Positions 1 to 11,025 are shown, numbered from the stretch's first letter. The stretch: 25,000 bases of DNA from Chrysomallon squamiferum (GCA_012295275.1 CM022668.1:6380029-6405028), one strand, 5' to 3'. Made by a program: numbers and translations. Notes: a model not told the origin generated them from the sequence alone.

Positions 1-494
1 GACTGAACGTTAATTGATGCGAAACCTTGAGTCTATATATAATTTACTCCACAAACTGTAAATGACATTATCTGTGAAAAACGAGAACTCTACTTTTAGA
101 ACATGTTATGACAGTAACAAGATGATTGATTGGTCGAGTTAAGAATATTTTCTTAACCTTACGTCTAGTTATTGCGTATTCGGCTTGGATTAGAACAGAT
201 AATGTATCAATTTTTATTTACCTTGTTTTTCTATCTTCTTCTTTTTTTCCCCTAGAAAGTTCTTATTTATTTATTTATTTATTTATGTATTCATTCATTT
301 CTTCGTTCATTCGTTCAGTTATTTACTTATTTGCTTATTTATTTATTTATGCTGACTGTACATTATTAATATTATCATTGTTGTTGTTGTTGTTGTTTAT
401 TTCATTGATTGATTATTTATTCGTCTTATTCTTCTTTATAAAAATTTATGTCGTGTGACTAACATCATTTATTATTTAATTAATAAATTTACCA

Positions 495-531
<37 letters not shown>

Positions 532-1135
532 TATATGAATAAATGTACGTTAATCTGAATATCTTAGAATCAGACTTTTTAAAATAATGTTATTGATACA
601 GAAAACGCGATATTGCACGAAACACACTTTTCTATTAGCAGGAAGCGATCTTTAGCTGCCACCTTCCCACAGATAGCGTCCTTGATAAAGCAGTCTGAAA
701 AAAAGATAATTTAAGGAACGCTAAGAAGTGGGTTACCTCCCCCCCCCTCCCCGCTATTTTATCAGGCGACACCTCTGACCCCTGAACCACAATTAAAACT
801 ACAGAATGACACAGCATAATGATCGAGTTTGGCTGCCGCACGGATATATAATTGTAACCGCACCGCTATTGGGACTGGTCCAAGACAGAATTTCTTTGCT
901 GGTGGCTGGAAAACATTCTTTCGGTTTGTACCGGCGTTCGTATTACAACAAATGGTGAAACCTAGAGCGCTCCGGAGACGTTTATTTTTCATCTGATTAA
1001 GAAAACAAGCACAACCTGTACATGAACCGCAGTGTCGGGTCTGTTCTTTATGTGTGGTGTAAATAGTTATACAATGCAGATGTCGAGAAAGAAGAATTTC
1101 GCAGGCGAAACAGAATGTAAGTCTTCTTTTGCATA
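1..1135. other. Non-coding region, AT-rich with one unique segment
   Basis: The first ~480 bases are T-rich, with (TTTA)n and (TTG)n stretches. An A34 run at 496-529 follows. Roughly 600-1050 is non-repetitive and richer in GC, with an inverted CCAAT (ATTGG) near 870. No open frame here has both an ATG and protein-like composition, and I recognise no exon. The 600-1050 segment could be a promoter, an untranslated exon or an old unrecognised element. Confidence 0.5.
496..529. repeat. Poly-A run (34 A)
   Basis: An uninterrupted A homopolymer. No AATAAA signal lies in the usual window before it and no retroelement body is recognisable upstream, so I do not call it a retrotransposon tail. Confidence 0.95.
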
Positions 1136-1394
1136 TGTATGATATGTTAGGGATTGTGGCTGGTATAATGTGTGTTGGGGGCTATATGTTGCAGATTGTG
1201 ACATGTTGTAGATTGTGGAGGTATGATATGTTAGGGATTGTGGGGAGTTCAATGTGTGATATGTTGTAGATTGTGGAGGTATGATATGTTAGGGATTGTA
1301 GGGAGTTCAACGTGTGATATGTTGGGGATTGTGGAGGTATGATATGTTAGGGATTGTAGGGAGTTCAACGTGTGATATGTTGGGGATTGTGGAG
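1136..1394. repeat. 58-bp minisatellite, three clean copies plus a divergent one
   Basis: Copies at 1221-1278, 1279-1336 and 1337-1394 are nearly identical. A diverged longer copy precedes them at 1136-1220. Each begins GTATGATATGTTAGGGATTG. The unit is itself a doubled half-unit: GATATGTTRGGGATTGTGG appears twice per 58 bp, and the second half starts GTGTGATATGTTG. The later copies share substitutions (AACGTG, TTGGGG) missing from the earlier ones, which fits stepwise duplication to the right. Confidence 0.9.
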
Positions 1395-1558
1395 GGTATT
1401 TATGTGGGGAGACGTTCATCTGTTTGTCAGTTCGTGTGTATGTGTGTAAGAAATGTTGTGGGCGTGAGTTTTATTTTCCACATATTTATATGTGTACATC
1501 TTTCATTCTCTTTTACTTTGTTTCAGTAATTAGTAGTATATCATGTATTTATATCTCT

Positions 1559-2390
<832 letters not shown>

Positions 2391-2393
2391 TAC

Positions 2394-2471
<78 letters not shown>
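2391..2471. repeat. (TA)n microsatellite with TG/CA flanks
   Basis: About 36 TA units from 2400, entered through alternating ACACAC/GTGTATAT sequence on the left and leaving into CACAAACATAC on the right. Alternating purine-pyrimidine of this kind can form cruciform structures. All long open frames across it are artefacts of the repeat. Confidence 0.95.
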
Positions 2472-2474
<3 letters not shown>

Positions 2475-3140
2475 AACATACAATACAATCGCACTTACGT
2501 AAGCACAAATGTACGTACACGCTCAAGTACGTAATTATGCACTCACATTTCCTTTCCTGTTGTTTCTGGCAAAATAATCTTTGTTGTGGCTTAGCTTATT
2601 TATAATAAAACAGAAATTTGAAATGTGTGGATTTTTAAGAAAGAGTCAGCGAAATATTTGTTCATCTGGAGAAATTACGCAAAGCAGAAAAATTAGATGT
2701 ATTTGCTTTGACTTTGCGAATGTTAGACTTAGCTATCTATAATAAATAAATAAATAAATAAATAAATAAAGGAGATAAAGATAATATTCTTGAAAATTAT
2801 AACGCGAACAAAAAAAAAAAAAAAAAAAAAAAATGTATGTCCCTTTTTTAAATTCCCGATTCGCCCCTATCACTGGAATTTCTCCGCCATTTTTTTTATA
2901 AACTACGTTATCTCGATGTATGCACGTTATTTCCCACTTGCTGTTTATCTGCACGTGTTCTATGTAATTCATAACATGGTCTGACAGAAACATCGTTCGC
3001 ACGTTCGCCCTCGAAATATACAAGTCGTTTTAAATACTGTTTATATGAAAAAATGTGACATGTTCTCGACGTCTTGAAAAAGAAAGAAAGAAGTATTTCC
3101 TAAAGGCGCGTTAATTCGGGAAAATATTTGTTAACGATTT
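2472..3140. other. Non-coding region with TAAA and poly-A runs
   Basis: It holds (TAAA)n at 2742-2770 and an A24 run at 2810-2833. The remaining sequence is unique AT-rich DNA with no supported gene. Confidence 0.5.
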
Positions 3141-3160
3141 TGACGTCAGTTATTTTGACG
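3141..3160. promoter_or_regulatory. CRE-like site pair
   Basis: A perfect palindromic CRE (TGACGTCA) at 3141-3148 is followed by a TGACG half-site at 3156-3160. This is the recognition sequence of CREB/ATF bZIP proteins. There is no nearby gene start to tie it to, so function is speculative. Confidence 0.25.
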
Positions 3161-3469
3161 TTTTTTTTTATGACCTTCTATGGTTGTTATTGTTTGTAGC
3201 AGCGGATATATTGTTGTTGTTCTATTTCACACTGTTGTTCTTTTTTGGTACTTGTTTTGTTTTTTTCGTTATTGTTGTTATTTTTCAGTTACTGTCGTTT
3301 GTTCATTTGTTCCTTCGTTTATTTACGTTGTTATAATGTCATTTTATTTATTTCATTATTTATTAATTTCATTATTTATTTATTTTATTTCTTTTTTATT
3401 TATTTTTATATTATATAGAAAGGATATTAAAACATTTAACTGTTTTATTTATTTATTTCGTTTTATTTA

Positions 3470-3511
<42 letters not shown>

Positions 3512-3969
3512 ATTCTTCAATTTTTTTTTATTATCTGTACGTCAGACGTACACTGTACACCAAAATTCTAATAACGCAAACAAAAATACCAGCGTCAAAA
3601 CGGGCTGATAAAAGTACCGTCATAAACTGTCTCTTAAAGTGCACAGTGTCTCATTTTAATGGACAACAATGGATTCTGAAGTGAAGCGCACGCGCAGCCC
3701 TCTCGGCTTGTTAATTTCTGCCACGTGCTATTATTTGTCTTTGTGTTTCAGCGATAATTTTATAAATACAGCTTTAGCTTCACACAGCGTGATTCGTTGT
3801 TAACCTGCTTCACTGTTAATGAACCAGTTTTAAAGTGTCCCTCTCCTTGTTAGGAAAGAGTAGTGTAAAATTAATACTTACTGCATATACTTTCGAGTTA
3901 TTTATTTATTTATTTATTTTAATTTGATTTATATTTATTTTATTTTTTTAATGTATTTTTTATTATCTA

Positions 3970-4027
<58 letters not shown>

Positions 4028-4788
4028 TTATTTTAATTAATTAATTTATTTTATTTTTGTTGTTTGTTTGGGGTGTTTTTCCCTTCCAACCTGAATTTAT
4101 ATATATATATGTATGATGTGTTTGTGCATATATATATGTATATACGTGAGTATATATGTTTATGAATATTTATGTGTATGTATTTTTATATAATTGTATA
4201 TATTGACGTGTATATGTGTGTGTTAATGTGTATGTGTGTGTGTGTGTGTCCGTATAGACGACACGTGTGCACACACAGTCACGCGCGCACGCACACACAC
4301 TTTGTTATTTCAGTTACAACAGAACATTTAAAAAAAAAAAAAAAAACCAGAAACACCGTCACGGAATATTATGAAACTGTTATGACGCTGGAGAAAATCG
4401 TTAAGTTAATTCGCACGGTATGAACGAACCTTTAACTCAAATCCACATCGCTTGTAACAAGCGAAAGCAAGGCGGGATAAAAATGATTCTTCAAATATCT
4501 CAAACAGGAATTCATTACTTTTATCCCTTTGCAAAACCATCCAAGATACGTCAAGTGGTTGTGTTCTTTTTTTTTTTTTTTTTTTTCCAAGTAAGACGTA
4601 AGTGCAAAACAAATAAAATGTTTCCATAGCAACCGATAGCTATGTTTATTTAAAATCTTCATCAAACCAATTTTATGTTGTGTAAACTAAAACGTATGTA
4701 TTTAATTTTACATGTAGGTAATTAACGTCAGTGTGTTTTCATGGCTGTACAGATATAATGCTAATTTTTGTCGAGAATTATAGCATGC

Positions 4789-4789
<1 letters not shown>
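3161..4789. other. Non-coding region: TTTA and ATT arrays with one unique island
   Basis: T-rich TTTA/ATT DNA dominates 3180-3530 and 3900-4060, with (ATT)n at 3469-3509 and 3971-4025. TG/TA-rich microsatellite lies at 4100-4300. The interval 3590-3880 is unique and more GC-rich (CGCACGCGCAGCCCTCTCGG near 3687), and might be an untranslated exon or a promoter. The region 4380-4780 is unique, with a T20 run at 4567-4586. No coding exon is supported. Confidence 0.45.

Positions 4790-4865
<76 letters not shown>
4790..4865. repeat. (CT)n microsatellite, ~38 units
   Basis: Pure CT dinucleotides ending CCTGTAG, the same exit sequence seen after the (CT)n array that ends near 1669. Unique flanks lie on both sides. 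Confidence 0.95.
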
Positions 4866-4867
<2 letters not shown>

Positions 4868-4967
4868 GTAGTTTTAATATTTTCTACGTATTAACAGATT
4901 CAAGCTGACAACACAAGCTACGAAAATGTCGATGTTTGAAAATTGTTTATGTACGATTTGAAATATC

Positions 4968-4969
<2 letters not shown>

Positions 4970-5001
<32 letters not shown>
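4970..5001. repeat. Poly-T run (32 T)
   Basis: An uninterrupted T homopolymer after AAATATCGA. Confidence 0.95.
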
Positions 5002-5382
5002 CCCTGTCTCTCTGTTACATGACAAACTTAATATAACTGGCTAGAATACTTACACAAATTTATTACAATTTATTTGTTGAAGACAGATGACGTACGCTGT
5101 AAGTCTTGTTGCTATGGGTTACATTTTGTTACTAGATGGTAAGTTTTATTTTTTTATTTTAACACATTTTTTTTTTTGTTTTAATTTTAATATTTTTAAA
5201 GTTGGTTTATTCTATGAACAATATTTTGACCGTATAAGTTTTACGTTGCACAACAATTAAGTAAGTAAGTAAGTAAGTAAATAAATAATGAAACAAATAC
5301 AAAATTAAAAAGTATTTAAAAAAATAATAATCATTTTAAAAATTAAAATAATAAGAAATGAAGACGAAGAAAGAACGAAAGC

Positions 5383-5422
<40 letters not shown>

Positions 5423-6226
5423 AAAGAGAGAAAGAAAGAAAACTTCTTATTTCCATGTGTTTTGTGAAACTCTTTTAACCTTAGAAACTGTAAATAAGAT
5501 TATAATAAAAATTTCGATTAAGATGTATTAGTACACGTAATGTCATTAAATTGAGCGTGTGGAAATATTAACAACGGAAAAATGGAACAAATGGTGCACC
5601 TTTTCGAATTGTAGTTTAATATTTCAGTATTTGCTTAATGATTTTAATATGTCTTTATGTGGTAATTTTAAGGATAACTTTATAAACGTTTTGATATTGG
5701 AATTTCCGTTCTTAATCGAAGCGTTATAACTTTATGAGGTCGCTTTAACCTGAATGTGTTATAACGCCAGTAGAAAATAATAAATGTATGTTATGACACG
5801 CTATCACATATATTTGATATTCTACACCATTCAGATGTCTGTGTCAGTTCATGTCGCATTGTTTGTGTAAACATTCACAGGTATATAATACAGCTCTCTC
5901 TCTCTCTCTCTCTCTCTAAAATATTTGTGTGCGTTCATATATATATATATAAATGATTGTATATATGTATGTATGCAGGTGTATAATGTTAATACGGTTG
6001 TCTGTGTATGTATATATTTACTATGTCTGTGTATGTACGTAGTTATGTATGCATGTTTGCACGTTTGTACGTGCTAATGTAAGTGTATAACAATGTATGT
6101 GTTGTAATTTATCAGCATTTGAATTTAAAGTGTATGTCGATGTATCTATACACATATAGTTATATTATTATTTAACTATTTTCTGATGATTAATGTACGA
6201 ACTGTTTTGTTTCTGATATTTTTCAG
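5002..6226. other. Region upstream of the CD225 gene, with short repeats
   Basis: It contains (TAAG)n/(TAAA)n at 5261-5287, a GAAA-rich block at 5385-5441, a short (CT)n at 5895-5917 and TATG/TGTA-rich DNA at 5930-6170. The right end, TTGTTTCTGATATTTTTCAG (6207-6226), is a good 3' splice site. It could therefore be the end of a 5' intron whose first, untranslated exon lies somewhere upstream. I cannot place that exon. Confidence 0.4.
5385..5441. repeat. (GAAA)n tetranucleotide array
   Basis: Mostly perfect GAAA units with one interruption (GAAAAGAGAG). It is purine-only on the + strand. Confidence 0.9.
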
Positions 6227-6307
6227 ATAACTAATATTTAACCACTCGCCTTGAACTGTGTTTGGTTTTTTTGTAATCAACATCGAAACTAGATATCTAT
6301 AGCAACC

Positions 6308-7698
6308 ATGAGCTCCGTCAGCGATCTCCATGACAACAAAACCAAACCAGAAAGAGATGAAAATGACAAGGTCGAAACAGGTTCTGACTCAACTTCATAT
6401 CTCGACAAAGCCAAAGGAACGACAACTACGCCGGCGGATGTATATGACAGCACCGACCACCGTGATGTAACAACTGGAGGAAAAAATAAAAAGAAAGAAC
6501 AGGATGTCGACGAAGAAGGAGTCAAGGACGAAGAAATGACAACCAAGAACAGATTAGAACCGTCTCCTGGAAGAGAAAACAAAAAGGATGGAGCTACGCC
6601 AGGAAAAATCCCTGAAAGAAAAGCTCCAGCCGTTATCATGGACGAGAAGGATACCTCTGAATGTCCTGGTAAGACAGCTTACCAGAAGGAAAGTGGTATA
6701 GAACAGGATATTCCGGAAAATAAGCGGAAAGGTTCAGAACCTTCTTATGTACCAGCTAAAGGAAAGGACGGTAGTGAGAAACACGGTATTACAGCAGAAG
6801 TAAATAAAGGTGTTGCCGACGTTGACCACGACGTCACAGAAGACCCGTCCCAGCCTTTGTTAGGACACGAAAAAGCTGACGACGCAGATGAAAGTATTCG
6901 TAAGGATATCGAATTTGCGGATGAAGCTGACGATATCTGTGTGACTGAGGAAATGCCTGAAAACTTCACTTCAGAAGCTAGTGTGAAAAAATAGATAATC
7001 CTGACATTAGTTATCCCAACTCGGATAAGCAGAAGCAGAAGCAACCAATAATTGTTGTAGCAGAGGGCGATTATTTGCCTCAGGATACGAGATCTGGGGG
7101 TGAAGTGAAAAAAACGATTTTTCCTGACATTTGTAGGGGAGATGATGTTGACACCAAACACCAGCATGTTCCCGTAATCGTTCTGGGAAAAGATGACGTC
7201 CCGAAACCATGTTCTCCATCCCGGGGGAAAAGTAAATCCCCGCTCGATTCTCACTCGGCTAAAAAAGACAGAGTTAAAATCCCGGACGAAGAAGAAGCTG
7301 GCTCCTCGAAGGATTCGAACCCCATTACCGTCACGCCCAAATCCGTGATTGAAGATCCGTCAGAGCAGAGGATGGAGCGGTCTGAGAGAAAGATGTCAGA
7401 CGTCTCAGACGTCGTTCACGAAGTTCCCAACACGAACATCCTCGTTGCCTGTCTTATAACCATGTGCTTCAACCTTCCCCTCGGCGCTGTAGCTATTTAT
7501 TATTCGCTAATGGCGGCCAAAGCGTATAGGGACGGGCTGCGCAAGAAAGGTGCGCAGAGAGCTCGTACGTCAATGCTGATTAGTCTGTTGGCTCTGGTGA
7601 TCACTGTCCTCATTGTGATGTTTCTGGTTCTGTGGATGTCCATCAACAAAAAGAAATTTAAACGTAAATATGCAAGTAAACCTTCATTCTCACTTTAA
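6308..7698 (+). CDS. CD225/dispanin-domain membrane protein, one base out of frame at an A6 run
   Basis: The ATG at 6308 is in good context (A at -3) and an acceptor-like site lies 81 bases upstream. The first frame (6308-6994) encodes 228 hydrophilic residues rich in D, E, K, T and S, with no signal peptide. It stops at TAG 6992-6994, right after AAAAAA. The next frame is open from 6982 to the TAA at 7696-7698 and continues the same kind of sequence (IDNPDISYPN...). One extra base at the A-run gives a single ~463-residue product. Its C-terminus has two membrane segments, about residues 377-402 (NILVACLITMCFNLPLGAVA) and 423-446. They are joined by a basic loop containing AYRDGLRKKGAQRA. This is the CD225 pattern of IFITM/dispanin proteins: a Cys-containing first helix, PLG, AIYYS, then a charged loop. 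A basic tail KKKFKRK follows. Family members restrict viral fusion, act at synapses or regulate trafficking; which applies here is unknown. The coding part has no intron, so a retrocopy is also possible. Confidence 0.85.
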
Positions 7699-7732
7699 TA
7701 CGCATTTTTTAATTTTATTTATTTTCTTTCTT

Positions 7733-7733
<1 letters not shown>

Positions 7734-7776
<43 letters not shown>
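7734..7776. repeat. Poly-T run (43 T)
   Basis: The longest homopolymer in the window, 35 bases after the CD225 stop codon. It probably lies in the 3' untranslated region or just beyond. No AATAAA is seen between the stop and this run. Confidence 0.95.
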
Positions 7777-7781
<5 letters not shown>

Positions 7782-8274
7782 AATATTATATTACATTTAT
7801 TGTTTTTTATTTTAATTTTACTTTATTATTTATCGTTTTCCAGTGAATATATAAAAATTCAAATTCAAAACGGAATGTCTGTAGACCATGTGACAAACGA
7901 TAATTCTGTGCTTCACTACTTAATATTCGATGAGTAAAAACACCGGAAATTGTTTGTTTTTTTAAATGTTATATCATGTGACTAAGATGATTTGCATTAC
8001 AAGATGCACGTGCTTAATACATTACGTTACGTCATGCTTGAGTTGCCGAAAGTGTTAAACGTTTTATTCTTCGTATACTGAAATACTGTGATTTTAAACC
8101 AGATTATTTTAGGTAACTTTCAAAGGATCACGTGAGATATGACGCAATTCCTTGTCTAGAGAGATTACGTCATATTTCGTCACTGAATCGTCATAATCGC
8201 CTGAAATGACGTCATGAAAAAATGCTGAATGGAAGAGCTAATTTTCTTCTATTTCTCTAGAAATATATTTCTTT
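7777..8274. other. Unique region downstream of the CD225 gene
   Basis: This is one of the few repeat-poor intervals. It contains two perfect E-boxes, GCACGTGC (8006-8013) and TCACGTGA (8128-8135), and several CRE-like sites. No coding exon is seen. Confidence 0.5.
8006..8214. promoter_or_regulatory. Candidate enhancer: cluster of CRE/ATF and E-box sites
   Basis: The sites are TTACGTCA (8027-8034), TGACGCAA (8140-8147), TTACGTCA (8165-8172), CGTCA (8178-8182), CGTCA (8189-8193) and the full palindrome TGACGTCA (8207-8214). The last four CGTCA cores start at 8168, 8178, 8189 and 8210. That spacing is 10, 11 and 21 bp, close to whole helical turns, so the sites would face the same side of the DNA. 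Palindromic E-boxes lie at 8006-8013 and 8128-8135. CRE sites bind CREB/ATF bZIP dimers, and TCACGTGA is typical of USF/MITF-type bHLH-ZIP factors. Regulatory function and target gene are inferred only. Confidence 0.35.
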
Positions 8275-8291
8275 AAAAAAAAAAAAAAAAA

Positions 8292-8330
<39 letters not shown>

Positions 8331-8402
8331 TAAAATATATAAATAAATAAATTTAAAAAAAAAATTAAATAGAATAATTAAATAATAATAATAATAATAA
8401 TA
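8275..8402. repeat. Poly-A, (AAT)n and (TAAA)n block
   Basis: An A-run at 8275-8293 passes directly into (AAT)n up to about 8329, then AT-rich filler and a second (AAT)n at 8383-8402, with GAAGAAGAAG shortly after. Confidence 0.9.
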
Positions 8403-8780
8403 GTAATAATAATTAACGAAGAAGAAGAAGAATCAAGAAAGGATGGTAAGGAAAAGACGAGAAGAAAAACTACAGACGTTAACAGAAATAATTATGTTTT
8501 CTTTCTTTCTTTCTTAATTCTTATTGATTCAGTGGCAACATGTGCATGTAAGTGTGTGTATTTACTCGCGAATGCTAACACTGGCAACAGAACACATGTG
8601 CATTTTCTAACAATAGCAGACAGAAACGACGTCAGCCGAACATATATAACTATAAGCAGCTGTTTGACAATACACTGATATCATAATACAGCATTACGAA
8701 TCTATAAGCAGTTTTAAATTATATTTGCATACTCCTTTTTTACTGACTAAGAAAAATATTTACATTATAAATATGGTTTG
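8403..8780. other. Unique AT-rich region, no gene seen
   Basis: It contains a short (TTTC)n near 8502-8514 and otherwise unique sequence, including ACGACGTCAGCCG near 8617. I find no exon, RNA gene or element. Confidence 0.45.
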
Positions 8781-9120
8781 TACTATTACTACTATCACTT
8801 CAGCTACTGTTAATAATACTACAACGATTATTGTATTACTATTACCATTACTACTGCTACTATTAATACTATTACTACTATTACAGCTACTGTTAATACT
8901 ACTACAACGATTATTATATTATTATTACCATTACTACTGCTACTATTCATACTACTACTACTACTACAGCTACTGTTAATACCACTACAACGATTATTAT
9001 ATTATTATTACCATTACTACTGCAACTGTTAATACTATTGCTTCTACTACTGCTACTGATGTTGCCAATATTTCTGTTACTATATTATTTTTATCATCAT
9101 CATCATCATCATTATTTTAT
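8781..9120. repeat. Trinucleotide field with an 83-bp higher-order repeat
   Basis: The whole interval is built of ACT/ATT/ATC-like triplets. A longer period sits on top: CAGCTACTGTTAATA starts at 8801, 8884 and 8967, exactly 83 bp apart. Each copy also carries CTACAACGATTATT and ACCATTACTACTGC in order. A partial fourth unit follows near 9022. (ATC)n ends the block near 9110. Confidence 0.85.
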
Positions 9121-9176
9121 TATTATAATTTATTATTATTGCCATCATTTTATTATTAGTATTAGTATTATATTAG

Positions 9177-9177
9177 C

Positions 9178-9275
<98 letters not shown>

Positions 9276-9290
9276 CAGTAGTAGTAGTAC
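9177..9290. repeat. (AGT)n trinucleotide array
   Basis: About 37 units, interrupted once by GGC near the right end. It reads as polyvaline in one frame, which is an artefact. Confidence 0.95.
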
Positions 9291-9396
9291 TTGAAAGGAC
9301 ATTATTAAAGCTGCCAAATTGAACATTTTATTATTATTTTCATCCTGGTAATTTCGATAGCTACAATTGTTTAATACACTTGTTAGGTCTAGATGT

Positions 9397-9402
<6 letters not shown>

Positions 9403-9431
<29 letters not shown>
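9403..9431. repeat. Short (TA)n array
   Basis: About 14 TA units between TTTTA and GATATATGC. Confidence 0.9.
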
Positions 9432-9433
<2 letters not shown>

Positions 9434-9457
9434 TATATGCATTTTTTCACATAAAAT

Positions 9458-9800
9458 AGTGCCTTTAGAAAGTACACAATATTTTCACAGCAGTATTTAT
9501 GTTTATTCACTTATGTGTGACATTTTTATTGAAATATTCAGAATTACATTGTATAATACTTTATCAAACTGTACCTTAAATCTGTGCCTTAATTTCTTTA
9601 ATTATACGACAGTGGATTAGTTAGTGCCTTTAGAAATGTGCCTAATTTATTGTTGTACGACTATGTATATTAAATAGACAGAGCCTTCAAAAATGTCATA
9701 ATTGTTTTTGTACACAATGCGTGAAAATGAGACAGTGCCTTCAGAAATGTGTTTTAACTGATTTTGTACGACTATGCATATTAACAGTGCCTATATTTAT
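9458..9800. repeat. Decayed tandem repeat, ~54-bp period
   Basis: AGTGCCTTTAGAAA-like starts occur at 9458, 9623, 9680 (AGAGCCTTCAAAAATGT), 9734 (AGTGCCTTCAGAAATGT) and 9785, with 57, 54 and 51 bp between the last four. The 165 bp between the first two is about three periods and holds weaker copies near 9570-9590. Copies share a second block, TTGTACGACTATGYATATTAA, at about 9652 and 9764. Confidence 0.7.
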
Positions 9801-10610
9801 GTTAAATGTCAACATTGTTTAAGAAGTGTTTGGGTTTTGAGTGAATGTTTGTGTGTGTGTGTGTATGTGTTTGTGTGAGTGTGTGTGTGTGTGTGAGTGT
9901 TTATTAATGGTACATATATTAAAATTCTAATTTTTATTTCATTTTATTTTATTTTATTTTTTATGACGTCACCTACCAATTAAATAATAATAATAATAAA
10001 ATAAATTAAATAAAATTAAATAATATTAAATGTTATTTTCATTACCGCGAGATGGAAATATCTTGAAAGATTTATCTAGTTATGTCAGAATTATTATGTT
10101 ATACTTGACCTCTGTTAGAGTACGTTATACCTTCATGCATGTGAATATTTACGCCTAAGTTCTTTAACATGATACTACCATTGACCTTAATTTGGCTCAA
10201 TTCAATTTAACGTTAATGAAGCCTTGATCCAACTATGTGATTTTTACTATCTCTGATATACATCTTTTTCACATAACTGCCTTATCGTTACTGTAAATCG
10301 CACAGTGTGAATTGGTCTTTACGTGTGCAGCATCGAATGTTATTCCAGTTGCTGATATGTGTTTTGGCCGACGTTTTTTTTTTTTTTGTACTGTTGATTG
10401 TTATTTCATGTTCGTTGTATTCTCTTTGTGCACGGAATTTGCAATAAATGAACGATTTTAGATTCGTGAGTTTGTCCTTCATTCAGCTGATGCACAAATC
10501 TTTGGGTCACTGTAAATGTTTATTATTTTCAGACGTGGGAATATTTTCAACACAACGCATGCATGTTGTTTTAGCCTTAGGAAGATTTATCGTAAATACT
10601 ACTTCAGATA

Positions 10611-10613
<3 letters not shown>
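9801..10613. other. Non-coding region, mostly unique
   Basis: It contains a TG-rich microsatellite at 9848-9900, a TTTTA array near 9933-9962, a CRE palindrome TGACGTCA at 9963-9970 and a T-run near 10375-10387. The rest, about 10030-10600, is unique with no supported exon. Confidence 0.45.

Positions 10614-11025
<412 letters not shown>

Noticed and set aside
126-458. 110-residue hydrophobic frame
   Set aside because: A translation of TTTA/TTG repeats; it begins without a credible start context and has no domain.
1136-1394. CRISPR-like array
   Set aside because: The repeats are contiguous minisatellite units without unique spacers, in a eukaryotic genome.
3669-3803. 44-codon ATG frame (MDSEVKRTRSPLG...)
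   Set aside because: Short, unsupported by splice context, and likely to occur by chance in a unique GC-richer island.
6982-6994. Programmed -1 frameshift in the CD225 gene
   Set aside because: The site G-AAA-AAA-U is a poor slippery heptamer (the first base breaks the X-XXY-YYZ pattern), I see no obvious downstream pseudoknot, and a second gene in the window has the same sort of homopolymer deficit. An assembly error is simpler.
6992-6994. A-to-I editing of the TAG stop to tryptophan
   Set aside because: Editing would keep the first frame, which stops again after about 18 codons and never reaches the CD225 domain.
7311-7323. tRNA-like B box on the minus strand (GGGGTTCGAATCC)
   Set aside because: It lies within the CD225 coding sequence (KDSNP), with no matching A box or cloverleaf nearby, so chance is likely.
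8725-9322. Poly-Leu/Tyr and poly-Val frames
   Set aside because: Direct readings of ACT/ATT and AGT triplet arrays.
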